Source: Candidatus Pantoea deserta
GTDB lineage: Bacteria; Pseudomonadota; Gammaproteobacteria; Enterobacterales; Enterobacteriaceae
Assembly (NCBI RefSeq): GCF_003813865.1
Contig: NZ_RMVG01000004.1
Span: 1 to 64,000, forward strand
DNA length: 64,000 nt
Reading direction: 5' to 3'
Shown: piece after piece, positions 55,550-64,000 of the stretch
Layout of the letters: each line of letters begins with the position of its first letter
How positions within the stretch are numbered: position 1 is the first letter of the stretch
The notes under the pieces: generated by a model
The model's database searches: none
Seen by the model: only the letters and a program-made list of their open reading frames with translations
Told to the model about the DNA's origin: nothing
Position numbers and translations under genes: made by a program

Positions 55550-56539
55550 ATGACCTATTGCCCCCATTCCGATCGTTATCAGCAAATGGAGTATCGCCGC
55601 AGCGGCAACAGCGGGCTGAAGCTGCCCGCCATCTCGCTCGGCCTGTGGCATAACTTTGGCGACAATACGCGCGTCGACACCAGCCGGGAGCTGCTGCGCC
55701 ACGCGTTCGATCGCGGCATCACGCATTTCGACCTGGCGAACAACTACGGTCCGCCGCCGGGATCGGCGGAAGAGAACTTTGGGCGTATTCTGCGTGAGGA
55801 TTTTCGGGCTTATCGCGACGAGCTGGTGATTTCAACCAAAGCCGGTTACACCATGTGGGATGGCCCTTACGGCGACTGGGGTTCGCGTAAGTATCTGATC
55901 TCCAGCCTCGATCAGAGCCTGAAGCGCATGGGGCTGGAGTATGTCGATATATTCTATCATCACCGTCCGGATCCAGAAACGCCGCTTGAAGAGACCATGC
56001 GCGCGCTGGATCAGGTGGTGCGTCAGGGAAAAGCGCTGTATGCCGCGATCTCTAACTATCCGGCGGATCGTGCGGCGGAAGCCATTGCGATTCTACGCGA
56101 TCTGGGGACGCCCTGCCTGATCCATCAGCCGCGCTATTCCATGTTCGAGCGCGGCCCGGAAAACGGCCTGCTGGAGACGCTGGACGACAACGGCGTCGGC
56201 TGTATCGCTTTCTCACCGCTGGCAGGCGGCGTACTCACGGACCGTTACCTGCAAGGCATCCCGGAGGATTCACGTGTGGCAAGCGGCAGCAAGTTTTTGC
56301 GCGAAGAGCAGCTGACCGAGGAGAAGATGGACAAGGTCCGACAGCTAAATGCGATTGCGCAGCAGCGCGGGCAAAAACTGGCGCAGATGGCGCTGGCCTG
56401 GGTGTTGCGCGATGCGCGCATTACGTCCGTTTTGATCGGCGCCAGTAAAACCGCCCAAATCGACGACGCGGTCGCCATGCTGACCAACCGCCACTTCACC
56501 CTGGCGGAACTGTCCGCCATAGAAGGCGCGCTGCTGTAA
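55550..56539 (+). CDS. Aldo/keto reductase, YghZ-like
   Basis: ATG 55550 has AGGAACG upstream and gives 329 residues; the frame start at 55,484 has no signal for translation. The product has the NADP-dependent aldo/keto reductase barrel with catalytic Asp/Tyr region (HFDLANNYGPPPGSAEENFG), Lys and His of the tetrad (VISTKAGYTMW, DIFYHHRPDPETPLEE) and the cofactor loop VLIGASKTAQIDDAV near the end. It is close in layout to YghZ, an L-glyceraldehyde 3-phosphate reductase. Divergent from ipdC. Confidence 0.9.
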   Translation: MTYCPHSDRYQQMEYRRSGNSGLKLPAISLGLWHNFGDNTRVDTSRELLRHAFDRGITHFDLANNYGPPPGSAEENFGRILREDFRAYRDELVISTKAGYTMWDGPYGDWGSRKYLISSLDQSLKRMGLEYVDIFYHHRPDPETPLEETMRALDQVVRQGKALYAAISNYPADRAAEAIAILRDLGTPCLIHQPRYSMFERGPENGLLETLDDNGVGCIAFSPLAGGVLTDRYLQGIPEDSRVASGSKFLREEQLTEEKMDKVRQLNAIAQQRGQKLAQMALAWVLRDARITSVLIGASKTAQIDDAVAMLTNRHFTLAELSAIEGALL

Positions 56540-56549
56540 TTCCCTGCCC

Positions 56550-56567
56550 GCCCGGTTCGTACCGGGC
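56550..56567 (+). terminator. Hairpin after the aldo/keto reductase
   Basis: GCCCGGT and ACCGGGC form a seven-pair stem with a four-base loop, 10 bases after the stop, followed by a short AT stretch. Confidence 0.55.
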
Positions 56568-56712
56568 AATTCTCCGGACAGAATAGTCTCAATCCCTTTT
56601 TTCTCCCGATTTTCCTCACAATTTTCAGCGACACTCTCCTCACAACACAAGCAATGCGCGGGCGTAATACGACCCGCACCGCGGCGGTTCCGCCGCTGAT
56701 AAGGAGAAGAAA

Positions 56713-57051
56713 ATGAAATTTGCGCTTTTTGCTGCTTTGCTAACCTGCCTGTCGCCTCTGGCCATCCACAACGTTCAGGCTGCCGGAGCCTCGATTAGCC
56801 TGGCGCCCGGCGTGACGCTAAACCTGGGAGACCGCGATCGTCACGGCAACTACTGGGACGGCGGTCGCTGGCGCGAGCCGCGCTGGTGGCATGAACGTTA
56901 CCAGTACAACGATCATCGCTGGTGGCGTCATGAAGAGTGGCGTCGTCATAAACAGTGGGAGCGCGAGCGCCGCTGGCATGAACGCGAGCGTCGTCACCAC
57001 TGGAAAGAGGCCCAGCGCCATCATGACCGTCACGACCACCACCACCACTAA
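56713..57051 (+). CDS. ypeC: DUF2502 periplasmic protein, YpeC-like
   Basis: The 112-residue product has a signal peptide (about residues 1-24) and the DUF2502 pattern: ISLAPGVTLNLGDRDRHGNYWDGG, then Trp/Arg/His-rich repeats ending in five His. E. coli ypeC has the same N-terminal motif and lies next to mntH, as here. The strongly basic, aromatic tail suggests binding of metal, nucleic acid or envelope polymers; the role is not known. Confidence 0.85.
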   Translation: MKFALFAALLTCLSPLAIHNVQAAGASISLAPGVTLNLGDRDRHGNYWDGGRWREPRWWHERYQYNDHRWWRHEEWRRHKQWERERRWHERERRHHWKEAQRHHDRHDHHHH

Positions 57052-57061
57052 GCGCGCGGTC

Positions 57062-57095
57062 AGCCCCCGGCGCGGCTGCGGCCGCTCAGGGGGCT
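57062..57095. terminator. Hairpin between ypeC and the quinone reductase gene
   Basis: AGCCCCC and GGGGGCT pair across about 20 bases. It overlaps the stop region of the convergent gene. A T-run is lacking. Confidence 0.45.
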
Positions 57096-57676
57096 TAATC
57101 AGCAAACAGCCGACGTCCTGTCTGCCGCGCGGTTTCCAGATGCGTTTCCGTCGAGTCGGCGTCAGGCAGGAGAATCAGTTCTGACGTCTTTACCGGCGCG
57201 CCGATATAGTCAAAGATGCCCTCATCGATTTGCGCACGCATCGCCGCGTAATAACCGCGGCGCGCATAGGTACGCAGATTCGCCCCGCCTATACCCAGCA
57301 GATGCACCCGCAAACGCCCCATCTTTTTGTCAATTTTGCCGTCCGGCCTCTCTTCATAGGCCCAGCCGTGGGTAAATACGCGATCGATCCAGCCCTTCAG
57401 CACGCCGGGAAAAGACCACCAGTAGACAGGATAAACCAGCACCAGCGCATCGGCGGCATCCAGCCGCTGTTGCTCCGTCAGCACATCGGCAGGCGGTTCG
57501 GCCTGGTTGCGGAACAGCGCCAGATCGGCGGCGGCATAGCGCGGATCGAAGCCTTCAGCGATCAGGTCGGCGATTTCAAAGGAGTGCGGCGAGTGGATTT
57601 CGCCTGTTACCGCACGAGCGACGGCGTGCGTAAATGAATCCTGATCGGGGTGGGCGACGACTACCAGTGCATGCAT
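57095..57676 (-). CDS. NAD(P)H:quinone oxidoreductase-like flavoprotein
   Basis: ATG 57676 (MHALVVVAHPDQDSF) follows AGGAG; the longer frame is not needed. The 193-residue product has a flavodoxin-2 fold with the FMN/FAD loop HPDQDSFTHAV, LVLVYPVYWWSFPGVLKGWIDRVF and LLGIGGANLRTYARRGYY. It resembles the MdaB/KefF/YheR group that reduces quinones and gives protection from electrophiles. The precise member is uncertain. Confidence 0.88.
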   Translation of the reverse strand: MHALVVVAHPDQDSFTHAVARAVTGEIHSPHSFEIADLIAEGFDPRYAAADLALFRNQAEPPADVLTEQQRLDAADALVLVYPVYWWSFPGVLKGWIDRVFTHGWAYEERPDGKIDKKMGRLRVHLLGIGGANLRTYARRGYYAAMRAQIDEGIFDYIGAPVKTSELILLPDADSTETHLETARQTGRRLFAD

Positions 57677-57779
57677 ATCCTGACTCCTGTTAGCGAAGAA
57701 AAAATGGCTGCATACCGATAGTAGCTGAGTCAGGGCGAGCGGCGGCGACTGGCGCACGAGAGGTTAAAGAGAAAATGCG

Positions 57780-57805
57780 GCTGGCCAGATGTCCCTCAGG
57801 CCAGC
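57780..57805 (-). terminator. Terminator of mntH
   Basis: GCTGGCC and GGCCAGC form a seven-pair stem around a 12-base loop, with T-rich sequence following on the minus strand, 16 bases after the mntH stop. Confidence 0.65.
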
Positions 57806-57820
57806 GTTTCGCAGCGAATT

Positions 57821-59059
57821 TTACAGGCCGAAAACTTCACCGATCAGCAGGCAGGCATTGAGCGCGACCACCAGAACTACAATGGCGCGTCCGGCGTTCT
57901 GCATCAGGCGTGAATTGACCATGTCGCCCATGATTTCCCGGTTGCCGGTAAAGGAGAGCAGCGGCACCAGCGCCAGCGCGATACCAAAGCTCAGCAGCAC
58001 CTGGCTCATCACCAGAATACGCGTCGGGTCCCAGCCCAGCATAATTACGATAAAAGAAGGCATCATAGTGACGACGCGACGCACCCACAGCGGAATATGA
58101 AAGCGAATGAACCCCTGCATCACCACCTGACCGGCCAGCGTGCCGACCACGGTTGAGGAGAGACCTGCCGCGACCAGGCTCAGGCCGAACACCGTTGCGG
58201 CCGCATGGCCGAGCAGCGGCGTCAGGGTCAGGTAAGCCTGATCAAGCTCGGCAATGCCGCTATGCCCGCTAAAGTGGAACGCGGCTGCGGCGGTCGCCAT
58301 CATCGCCAGATTAACAAAACCGGCAATGGTCATGGCGATGGCCACATCCAGTTTGGTGGACGAGTAGCGCTGGCGCTTATTGCCGCTCGGCCCCACCTGC
58401 GTCAGCGCCGAATGCAGATAGATAACGTGCGGCATAATGGTTGCGCCCAGCACGCCTGCGGCAAGAAACACCGCATCCGATGTCGGCAGCGACGGCAGCG
58501 CCATGCCGGTGACCAGCTCGCTGACTTTCGGCTGCGAGAAGAACAGCTCGACGATATAAGCCGCCGCCACAAACAGCAACAGACCGCCAATCACCAGCTC
58601 CAGCGGCTTTTGCCCCCGGCTCTGTAGCATCAGGATCAGAAAGGTCGCCACGCCGGTTAATACCGCGCCCTGCAACAGCGAAATGCCGAGCAGCAGCTTA
58701 AAGCCGAGCGCCGCGCCGATAAATTCAGCCAGATCGGTGGCCATGGCGATGATTTCCGCCTGCACCCAGTAAAGCCACACCGCCGGGCGCGGGAAGCGAT
58801 CGCGGATATGTTCAGCAAGGTTTCGGCCGGTAGCAATACCGAGCTTGGCGGACATCAGCTGGATAATCATCGCCATGATGTTAGCCCAGACGACGACCCA
58901 CAGCAGCTTATAGCCGTAGGCTGCCCCCGCCTGGATATTGGTGGCGAAATTGCCCGGATCGATATAGCCGATGGCGGCAATAAAAGCCGGACCCAGCAGC
59001 GCGAGTTTGATTTTTCTGGCTCCGCGGGCGGCACGCTCGGCGGTACGGCTCTCAAACAT
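57821..59059 (-). CDS. mntH: Mn2+/H+ symporter MntH (NRAMP)
   Basis: MntH imports manganese across the inner membrane. The 412-residue product has 11 membrane segments and the two NRAMP metal motifs: [12 protein letters not shown] in segment 1 and [11 protein letters not shown] in segment 6. The length matches E. coli MntH. An MntR-type box lies about 100 bases upstream, so manganese repression is expected. Confidence 0.96.
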   Translation of the reverse strand: MFESRTAERAARGARKIKLALLGPAFIAAIGYIDPGNFATNIQAGAAYGYKLLWVVVWANIMAMIIQLMSAKLGIATGRNLAEHIRDRFPRPAVWLYWVQAEIIAMATDLAEFIGAALGFKLLLGISLLQGAVLTGVATFLILMLQSRGQKPLELVIGGLLLFVAAAYIVELFFSQPKVSELVTGMALPSLPTSDAVFLAAGVLGATIMPHVIYLHSALTQVGPSGNKRQRYSSTKLDVAIAMTIAGFVNLAMMATAAAAFHFSGHSGIAELDQAYLTLTPLLGHAAATVFGLSLVAAGLSSTVVGTLAGQVVMQGFIRFHIPLWVRRVVTMMPSFIVIMLGWDPTRILVMSQVLLSFGIALALVPLLSFTGNREIMGDMVNSRLMQNAGRAIVVLVVALNACLLIGEVFGL

Positions 59060-59160
59060 AATTCTCTACCTGTCTGAACGCGTTTGACCATGGCAGCTTA
59101 TGGCCCGATCGCGGCAAGTGAAATGCGGTTATGGTTATTGCTGTAATAGATAATGCTATA

Positions 59161-59182
59161 AAGTATAGCCATTGCTATACCT
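59161..59182 (-). promoter_or_regulatory. MntR box of mntH
   Basis: GTATAGC and GCTATAC form an inverted repeat with a four-base centre (CATT). This fits the known enterobacterial MntR site (half-site like ACATAGC) and its place upstream of mntH. Confidence 0.75.
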
Positions 59183-59369
59183 TAGGGTAAAGGCAGACGT
59201 GCTAATTAAATGTGCAATACGTTTAACTCTACGCCTCGAACATATTATAGACAATGAATTTGTGGATATAAGGTGTGAATGTTTTGTGAACAGGCTGTGA
59301 TCGGTAAGACTATTCTCAAGAATCGGGTGATAGCGAATCCTTATAATGTGGATTTGATCTCGTTTTTAA

Positions 59370-59381
59370 GTAACGCGTTAC
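59370..59381 (+). promoter_or_regulatory. Perfect 12-base palindrome upstream of nupC
   Basis: GTAACGCGTTAC, with no spacer, lies 46 bases before the nupC start codon. Such even, CG-centred palindromes are typical of LacI-family operators. The regulator is not identified; CytR and NagC act on nupC in E. coli. Confidence 0.4.
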
Positions 59382-59427
59382 ATAGAATACGCAGCAAATT
59401 ACAACTCTCCTCAAATCTGGAGCAAGC

Positions 59428-60618
59428 ATGTCCCATATTTTGCACTTCCTTTTAGCACTGGTGGTGGTAGGCGTGCTGGCGTTACTCGTCAGCCATGACC
59501 GTAAAAGTATTCGCATTCGCTACATTGTCCAGCTTCTGGTCATTGAAGTGCTTCTGGCGTGGTTCTTCCTGAACTCCGAAGCCGGCCTGGGGTTCGTTAA
59601 AGGCTTCGCCGGCTTGTTTGATCATCTGCTTAAGTACGCTGCGGAAGGGACTAACTTCGTATTTGGCAATATGAACGACAAAGGCCTCGCCTTCTTCTTC
59701 CTGAACGTGCTGTGCCCGATCGTGTTTATCTCTGCGCTGATCGGTATCCTGCAACACTTCCGCATTCTGCCGTGGGTGATCCGCGGTATCGGGACAGTGC
59801 TGTCAAAGATCAACGGCATGGGCAAGCTGGAGTCGTTCAACGCCGTCAGCTCGCTGATTCTGGGACAGTCAGAAAACTTTATCGCCTATAAAGATATTCT
59901 CGGCAAAATGTCGCAGCGCCGCATGTACACCATGGCTGCGACCGCGATGTCCACCGTTTCCATGTCTATCGTCGGCGCCTATATGACAATGCTGCAACCC
60001 AAATATGTGGTGGCGGCGCTGGTGCTTAACATGTTCAGCACCTTTATCGTGCTGTCGCTGATCAACCCCTACCGCGTCGACAGCGAAGAAGATTTGCAGC
60101 TACAGGATATTCACAAAGGGCAGAGCTTCTTTGAGATGCTGGGCGAATATATCCTTGCCGGTTTCCGCGTGGCGATTATCGTTGCGGCGATGCTGATCGG
60201 TTTTATCGCCCTGATTTCAGGCCTGAACGCGCTGTTTGATTTTATCTTCGGCATTAGCTTCCAGGGCGTGCTGGGCTATGTGTTCTACCCCTTCGCCTGG
60301 GTGATGGGCGTCCCGGCGCATGAAGCGTTGCAGGTAGGCAGCATCATGGCGACCAAGCTGGTGTCCAACGAGTTTGTCGCGATGATGGATCTGCAAAAGC
60401 TGGCGGGTCAGCTGTCGCCGCACGCTGAAGGCATTCTGTCCGTGTTCCTCGTCTCCTTTGCCAACTTCTCTTCTATCGGCATCGTGGCGGGCGCCATTAA
60501 GGGCCTGAACGAAGAGCAAGGCAACGTGGTATCGCGCTTCGGTCTGAAACTGCTGTACGGCTCGACGCTGGTCAGCGTCCTGTCCGCTGCGATTGCCGGT
60601 CTGGTGCTGGCGTTCTGA
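59428..60618 (+). CDS. nupC: Nucleoside/H+ symporter NupC
   Basis: NupC imports pyrimidine nucleosides and adenosine using the proton gradient. The 396-residue product is a CNT-family protein with [16 protein letters not shown], the [13 protein letters not shown] nucleoside-binding segment, and the second [26 protein letters not shown] motif. GGAG precedes ATG 59428. The length equals the family's. Confidence 0.96.
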   Translation: MSHILHFLLALVVVGVLALLVSHDRKSIRIRYIVQLLVIEVLLAWFFLNSEAGLGFVKGFAGLFDHLLKYAAEGTNFVFGNMNDKGLAFFFLNVLCPIVFISALIGILQHFRILPWVIRGIGTVLSKINGMGKLESFNAVSSLILGQSENFIAYKDILGKMSQRRMYTMAATAMSTVSMSIVGAYMTMLQPKYVVAALVLNMFSTFIVLSLINPYRVDSEEDLQLQDIHKGQSFFEMLGEYILAGFRVAIIVAAMLIGFIALISGLNALFDFIFGISFQGVLGYVFYPFAWVMGVPAHEALQVGSIMATKLVSNEFVAMMDLQKLAGQLSPHAEGILSVFLVSFANFSSIGIVAGAIKGLNEEQGNVVSRFGLKLLYGSTLVSVLSAAIAGLVLAF

Positions 60619-60623
60619 TAAAA

Positions 60624-60650
60624 ACAGGGCGAGACAGCTTCTCGCCCTGT
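60624..60650 (+). terminator. Terminator of nupC
   Basis: ACAGGGCGAG and CTCGCCCTGT form a ten-pair stem with a seven-base loop, 5 bases after the stop. A preceding A-run and a short T pair fit a Rho-independent terminator. Confidence 0.8.
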
Positions 60651-60974
60651 TGCATCCAGACGAAGAGAAAGGTAAATACGCGCGCCGCCTTTCGTCTGAA
60701 AGGCAAAACGTTTATCCATGCGGCGCGGATCCGGCAACGGCAGCCTCGCCCGCACCCGACCGGACAGCCTGATGCGCTGTCGCTGTTATTCGCTCCCGCG
60801 CCGATTTTTCACTTTATTCTTAATTATTCCTGCTTGTTATAACCGCTTCCGCCGCATGCCAGCCGCGCCGCGACGCCCTTCCCCGTTTCGCGCAATTCCT
60901 TTGCACAATATCGAATTTCATCTCGCGCCTGCCGCCCCGTAGTTTTTCTGATGACTTAACATCGGGAGAAGAGC
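60651..60974 (+). promoter_or_regulatory. Leader region of the organosulfur operon
   Basis: No gene is supported here; a 74-codon frame at 60,718-60,942 is arginine-rich without a ribosome site. An AT-rich segment at about 60,805-60,845 (containing TTATTC and TTATAA) is the likely promoter. It may be under CysB/Cbl control as in other sulfonate operons, but no site was identified. Confidence 0.4.
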
Positions 60975-62060
60975 ATGAGCATTCAGTTTCTTGGCATGAT
61001 CGGCCACCGCCTGGCATCAGAAATTATTCCCGCCAGCGGAACGCTATTCGATAAAAACTATATCGCTAATTTTGCCCGCGCCCATGAAGAGGCGGGATTT
61101 GACCGGATTCTGGTGGGCTACTGGTCCGATCAACCTGACGGTTTTTTAGTGACGGCGCACGCCGCCGCCCATACCTCACGTATTAAATTTTTGCTGGCGC
61201 ACCGTCCCGGTTTCGTCTCGCCGACGCTGGCGGCGCGCAAGCTGGCGTCGCTCGATCACCTGACCGACGGACGTCTGGCGGTACATATCATCAGCGGCGG
61301 CAGCGACAGCGAGCAGCGCCGCGATGGCGACTTCCTTAACAAAGCGGAACGCTATGCGCGCACCGACGAATTTCTTAGCGTGCTGAACAAAAGCCTGACC
61401 TCAGCCCAGCCTTACGATCATCAGGGCGACTTTTACCGCGCCGAGCAGGCGTTCTCCGCTATCAAACCGCTGCAAAGCAAACTGCCGATCTATTTTGGCG
61501 GCTCCTCGCCAGAGGCCATCGATGTCGCAGCCCGTCACGCCGACGTCTTCGCGCTGTGGGGCGAACCGCTTCAGGGCGCAGCGGAGACGGTGCAAACCGT
61601 GCGCGCCGCCGCGGCAAAAAAGGGACGCGACATAAAATTCAATATCTCTTTCCGTCCGATCATCGGCAACACCGAAAAAGAGGCCTGGGAGCGCGCCGCG
61701 CATATCTATGAAACGGCGCAAAAACAGCTGGCCGAATCGGGCTATACCTTCGGCCTGCCTAAGCCGCAAAGCGTAGGCGCGCAGCGTCTGCTGGCGGCGG
61801 CGAACGAAAGCGACCGTCACGATAAGGTGCTGTGGACCGGCGTGGCGAAGCTGGTCAGCGGCGGCTATAACTCCACGGCGCTGGTGGGCACGGCGGATCA
61901 GGTGTCTGACGCGCTGCTTGATTACTACAACCTCGGCATCGACAGCGTGCTGATTCGGGGTTTCGATCCCCTGAACGACGCGGTGGAATATGGCCGCGAA
62001 CTGCTGCCGCTGACGCGTGAAAAAGTCGCTGCGCAGACGCGCGGCAAAAGGAGCGCCTGA
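60975..62060 (+). CDS. LLM-class flavin-dependent monooxygenase, SsuD-like
   Basis: The 361-residue product is a luciferase-like TIM barrel with the SsuD pattern: FDRILVGYWSDQPDGFLVTAHAAAHT in outline, LLAHRPGFVSPTLAARKLASLDHL, RLAVHIISGGSDSEQRRDGD and IYFGGSSPEAIDVAARHADVFALWGEP. Such enzymes use FMNH2 and oxygen to release sulfite from alkanesulfonates or to oxidise organosulfur compounds. GGGAGAAG precedes ATG. It begins an operon with a binding protein, a thiol dioxygenase and a rhodanese. The substrate is unknown. Confidence 0.88.
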   Translation: MSIQFLGMIGHRLASEIIPASGTLFDKNYIANFARAHEEAGFDRILVGYWSDQPDGFLVTAHAAAHTSRIKFLLAHRPGFVSPTLAARKLASLDHLTDGRLAVHIISGGSDSEQRRDGDFLNKAERYARTDEFLSVLNKSLTSAQPYDHQGDFYRAEQAFSAIKPLQSKLPIYFGGSSPEAIDVAARHADVFALWGEPLQGAAETVQTVRAAAAKKGRDIKFNISFRPIIGNTEKEAWERAAHIYETAQKQLAESGYTFGLPKPQSVGAQRLLAAANESDRHDKVLWTGVAKLVSGGYNSTALVGTADQVSDALLDYYNLGIDSVLIRGFDPLNDAVEYGRELLPLTREKVAAQTRGKRSA

Positions 62061-63040
62061 TGCGTCTGGCTAGCCTGTTTGCCGGTATTACTCTGGCCTT
62101 AAGCCTGAATCACGCCTTCGCAGCCGAAAAAGTCACGCTGCGTCTTGGCGATGTTAAGGGCGACCGTTTTGCTTCGCTGAAAGCCTCAGGCGAGCTGGAT
62201 AATCTGCCCTACGACCTGAAGCTTACCGCCTTCGACTCTGGCGCACCGGTGCAGGAGGCGTTAAATGCCGGCGCGCTGGATGTCGGCTTTACCGGCGATT
62301 TGCCGTTTCTGTTTGTCTATGCCGCAGGCGCGCCGGTGAAAGCCGTCGGCGCCTGGCAGAACAATCCGGACAGTATTGCGCTGCTGACCCGCCCTGATGC
62401 GGGCATTCACAGCCTGCGCGATTTAAAAGGCAAGCAGATCGCCGTCAATCGCGGCGGCTGGGGGCACTATTTACTCCTCGGCCTGCTGGAGCGCGCCGGA
62501 CTGAAGCCCGACGACGTGACGCTGCGCTTTCTTGGTCCGGTTGACGGCCGCGCCGCGCTGACCTCCGGCGCGGTTTCCGCCTGGGCGCCGTGGGAGCCTT
62601 ATATCGCCACCTCTACGCAGGTTGACGGCACGGTGCGCGTGCCGCAGGGCGGCGGCAACGGCATTATGTCAGGCTACTCCTATGCGCTGGCGCGCAAAGA
62701 GGCGCTGGCCGACCCGGAAAAACGCAAAGCCATCGCCGACCTGCTGACCCGTCTGGCGAAGGCACAGGTGTGGGCGGCGCAGCATCCGCAGCCGTTCGCG
62801 CAGGCGCTGGGCAAATCGCTCAATATGCCGACGACCATCACCAGCAGCTGGATCGCCGACGCGCGCATTCGTCCGCTGGTGTTCGATGCGTCCATTATCC
62901 CCACGCTGCAAAAATCCGCCGACTTTTTCCATCGCTATCAGGTGCTGCCAAAGGCGGTCGACGTCAGCAGCGCGTTTGATTTCACTCTGGCTGATGGCGC
63001 AAATCAGGTCGCGAAGCAGTATCAGGAGAATAAATCATGA
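62060..63040 (+). CDS. ABC transporter substrate-binding protein, SsuA-like
   Basis: The 326-residue product has a signal peptide (MRLASLFAGITLALSLNHAFA) and the NMT1/SsuA fold: LRLGDVKGDRFASLKAS, FDSGAPVQEALNAGALDVGFTGDLPFLF and AWAPWEPY near the ligand cleft. It binds an organosulfur anion such as a sulfonate for import. Its start overlaps the monooxygenase stop. Permease and ATPase genes are not in the window and probably follow the rhodanese gene. Confidence 0.9.
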   Translation: MRLASLFAGITLALSLNHAFAAEKVTLRLGDVKGDRFASLKASGELDNLPYDLKLTAFDSGAPVQEALNAGALDVGFTGDLPFLFVYAAGAPVKAVGAWQNNPDSIALLTRPDAGIHSLRDLKGKQIAVNRGGWGHYLLLGLLERAGLKPDDVTLRFLGPVDGRAALTSGAVSAWAPWEPYIATSTQVDGTVRVPQGGGNGIMSGYSYALARKEALADPEKRKAIADLLTRLAKAQVWAAQHPQPFAQALGKSLNMPTTITSSWIADARIRPLVFDASIIPTLQKSADFFHRYQVLPKAVDVSSAFDFTLADGANQVAKQYQENKS

Positions 63041-63627
63041 GTGAGCTTCACCATCACCGCCTGCGCGATTTTGTGGCGCAGCTGGCCGCCCTGCTCGACC
63101 AGCAGCCGGACGAGGCGACTATTCTTGAGCGTGGCAGCGAGCTGCTGCGCCCGCTGTTACAGCACGACGACTGGCTGGATGAGACCTTTGCTCAGCCGCA
63201 TCCACAGCACTACCAGCAATACCTGCTCTATGCCGATGCGCAGCAGCGCTTTTCGGTGGTGAGCTTTGTCTGGGGACCCGGCCAGCAGACGCCGGTGCAC
63301 GATCATCGCGTCTGGGGGCTGATCGGCATGCTGCGCGGCGCGGAAGTGTCGCAGGGCTTCAGGCTGGCGAACGGCGAACTGGTGGAAGAAGGTGCGCCGG
63401 TGCGTCTGGACCCTGGCCATATCGACGCGGTCTCACCCCGCGTGGGCGATATTCACCGCGTCAGCAACGCCTTTGACGATCGCGTGTCTGTCAGCATTCA
63501 CGTTTACGGCGCCAACATCGGCGCGGTGACGCGCGCGGTCTATCGTGAAGACGGCAGCGAAAAACCCTTTATCTCCGGCTACAGCAACCGCTACTTACCT
63601 AATATCTGGGACCTCTCACATGGCTAA
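63037..63627 (+). CDS. Cysteine/thiol dioxygenase (cupin)
   Basis: The 196-residue product is a cysteine-dioxygenase-type cupin with the iron ligands His88 and His90 in PVHDHRVWGLIGMLRG and His140 in GDIHRVSNA, and a supporting SIHVYG (His154). It oxidises a thiol to a sulfinate. Bacterial members act on cysteine or 3-mercaptopropionate; a substrate for this one is not evident. It overlaps the binding-protein gene by 4 bases and the rhodanese by 8, so all are translated together. Confidence 0.88.
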   Translation: MSELHHHRLRDFVAQLAALLDQQPDEATILERGSELLRPLLQHDDWLDETFAQPHPQHYQQYLLYADAQQRFSVVSFVWGPGQQTPVHDHRVWGLIGMLRGAEVSQGFRLANGELVEEGAPVRLDPGHIDAVSPRVGDIHRVSNAFDDRVSVSIHVYGANIGAVTRAVYREDGSEKPFISGYSNRYLPNIWDLSHG

Positions 63628-64000
63628 AACTTTTCCTCTGCGCGAAGCCGCAGAGATTCAGCAGGCGCTGCGTCAGCAGCAGGAAGTGGCGCTGGTCGAT
63701 GTACGCGACGAAGCGCTGTATGCGCAAGGGCATCCATTGTTTGCCGTGAATATTCCGCTTTCGAAGCTGGAGCTGGAGTGGCTGGATCGTATCCCCCGCC
63801 GCGACACGGCGATAACGCTGTATGACAACGGCGAGGGCCTGGCGCAGGCGGCGGCAGAGCGGGCGTCATCCTGGGGTTACAGCAATATTGCTCTGCTTAA
63901 GGACGATCTTGCCGGCTGGACGGCGGCAGGCGGCGAGCTGTTTATCGATGTCAATTCACCGAGCAAAGCCTTTGGCGAGCTGGTGGAATATCATAACCAT
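63620..64000 (+). CDS. Rhodanese-related protein, continues past the right edge
   Basis: The visible 127 residues form one rhodanese fold: VALVDVRDEALYAQGHP at the start, then the active loop position reads LYDNGEG where a catalytic domain has Cys (Asp69 here). This first domain is therefore probably non-catalytic. The chain continues beyond it (FGELVEYHN...), so a multidomain sulfurtransferase is likely. In this operon it may move sulfane sulfur released from an organosulfur substrate. Confidence 0.85.
   Translation, partial: MAKTFPLREAAEIQQALRQQQEVALVDVRDEALYAQGHPLFAVNIPLSKLELEWLDRIPRRDTAITLYDNGEGLAQAAAERASSWGYSNIALLKDDLAGWTAAGGELFIDVNSPSKAFGELVEYHNH

Larger units (their letters stand above)
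59060..59427. other. Divergent mntH-nupC regulatory region
   Basis: About 370 bases separate the two start codons, with no open frame of note. It holds the MntR-type box (59,161-59,182), AT-rich DNA suited to two promoters, a TGTGA-containing segment near 59,275-59,305 that could be a weak CRP site, and a 12-base palindrome at 59,370-59,381. Confidence 0.5.

Noticed and set aside
60718-60942. 74-codon arginine-rich frame before the organosulfur operon
   Set aside because: No ribosome site, biased composition from GC-rich intergenic DNA, and no known pattern.
1-64000. CRISPR arrays, tRNA or rRNA genes, complete insertion sequences
   Set aside because: I saw no regularly spaced repeats, cloverleaf genes or rRNA segments, and no intact transposase. 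The mixed DNA at 34,640-35,320 could hide an old insertion sequence but nothing is recognisable.

Overview
The window is chromosomal DNA from an Erwiniaceae-type gammaproteobacterium. Pantoea or a close relative is most likely. The right half keeps the enterobacterial order ypdK-alaC-ypdA-ypdB-glk-(ipdC)-ypeC-mntH-nupC, and an indolepyruvate decarboxylase next to glk fits plant-associated Pantoea and Erwinia relatives. This assignment rests on gene content and remembered protein similarity, not on a database search.

Positions 1-34,300 are one type VI secretion (T6SS) locus, all read on the minus strand. In transcription order it is tssB, tssC, tssK, tssL, an OmpA-domain gene, hcp, clpV(tssH), vgrG-2, an effector island, PAAR, an unknown membrane protein, tssM, tssA, a frameshifted DUF2726 gene, tssF, tssG, tssJ, vgrG-1 (frameshifted) and a large effector cut by the left edge. 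No tssE is visible. The core is GC-rich; the effector island (about 14.6-20.5 kb) is plainly AT-rich. The island holds one full-length VgrG-linked effector ending in a pesticin/GH24-like muramidase. Downstream lie two orphan 'tips', a GH19-like and a GH108-like lysozyme, each fused to a copy of the short segment that precedes the muramidase in the full effector. Secreted candidate immunity genes lie between them, with a decayed PAAR copy. This looks like a polymorphic-toxin array in which lysozyme tips of different folds are swapped by recombination at a shared stub.

Positions 34,300-37,000 contain no intact operon. There is a complete second tssL-like gene with a TssK-like tail fused upstream by an ATGA overlap and a possible tssM start downstream, which I read as the wreck of a second T6SS.

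Positions 37,000-47,700 carry transport and regulation genes: AraC/EamA, a YmgB-like regulator, the OFA transporter yhjX, an SMP-30 lactonase, small lipoproteins, UspA, and an IclR repressor divergent from an EmrAB-like pump with a pair of repeated operator candidates. The yhjX upstream region has a perfect YpdB half-site (with a degenerate second one at the right spacing), and the regulator pair ypdAB lies about 10 kb away.

Positions 47,800-60,600 are the conserved ypdK-to-nupC block, with ipdC, an aldo/keto reductase and a quinone reductase; mntH has a clear MntR-type box. Positions 60,975-64,000 start an organosulfur operon: flavin monooxygenase, SsuA-like binding protein, thiol dioxygenase, and a multidomain rhodanese cut by the right edge.
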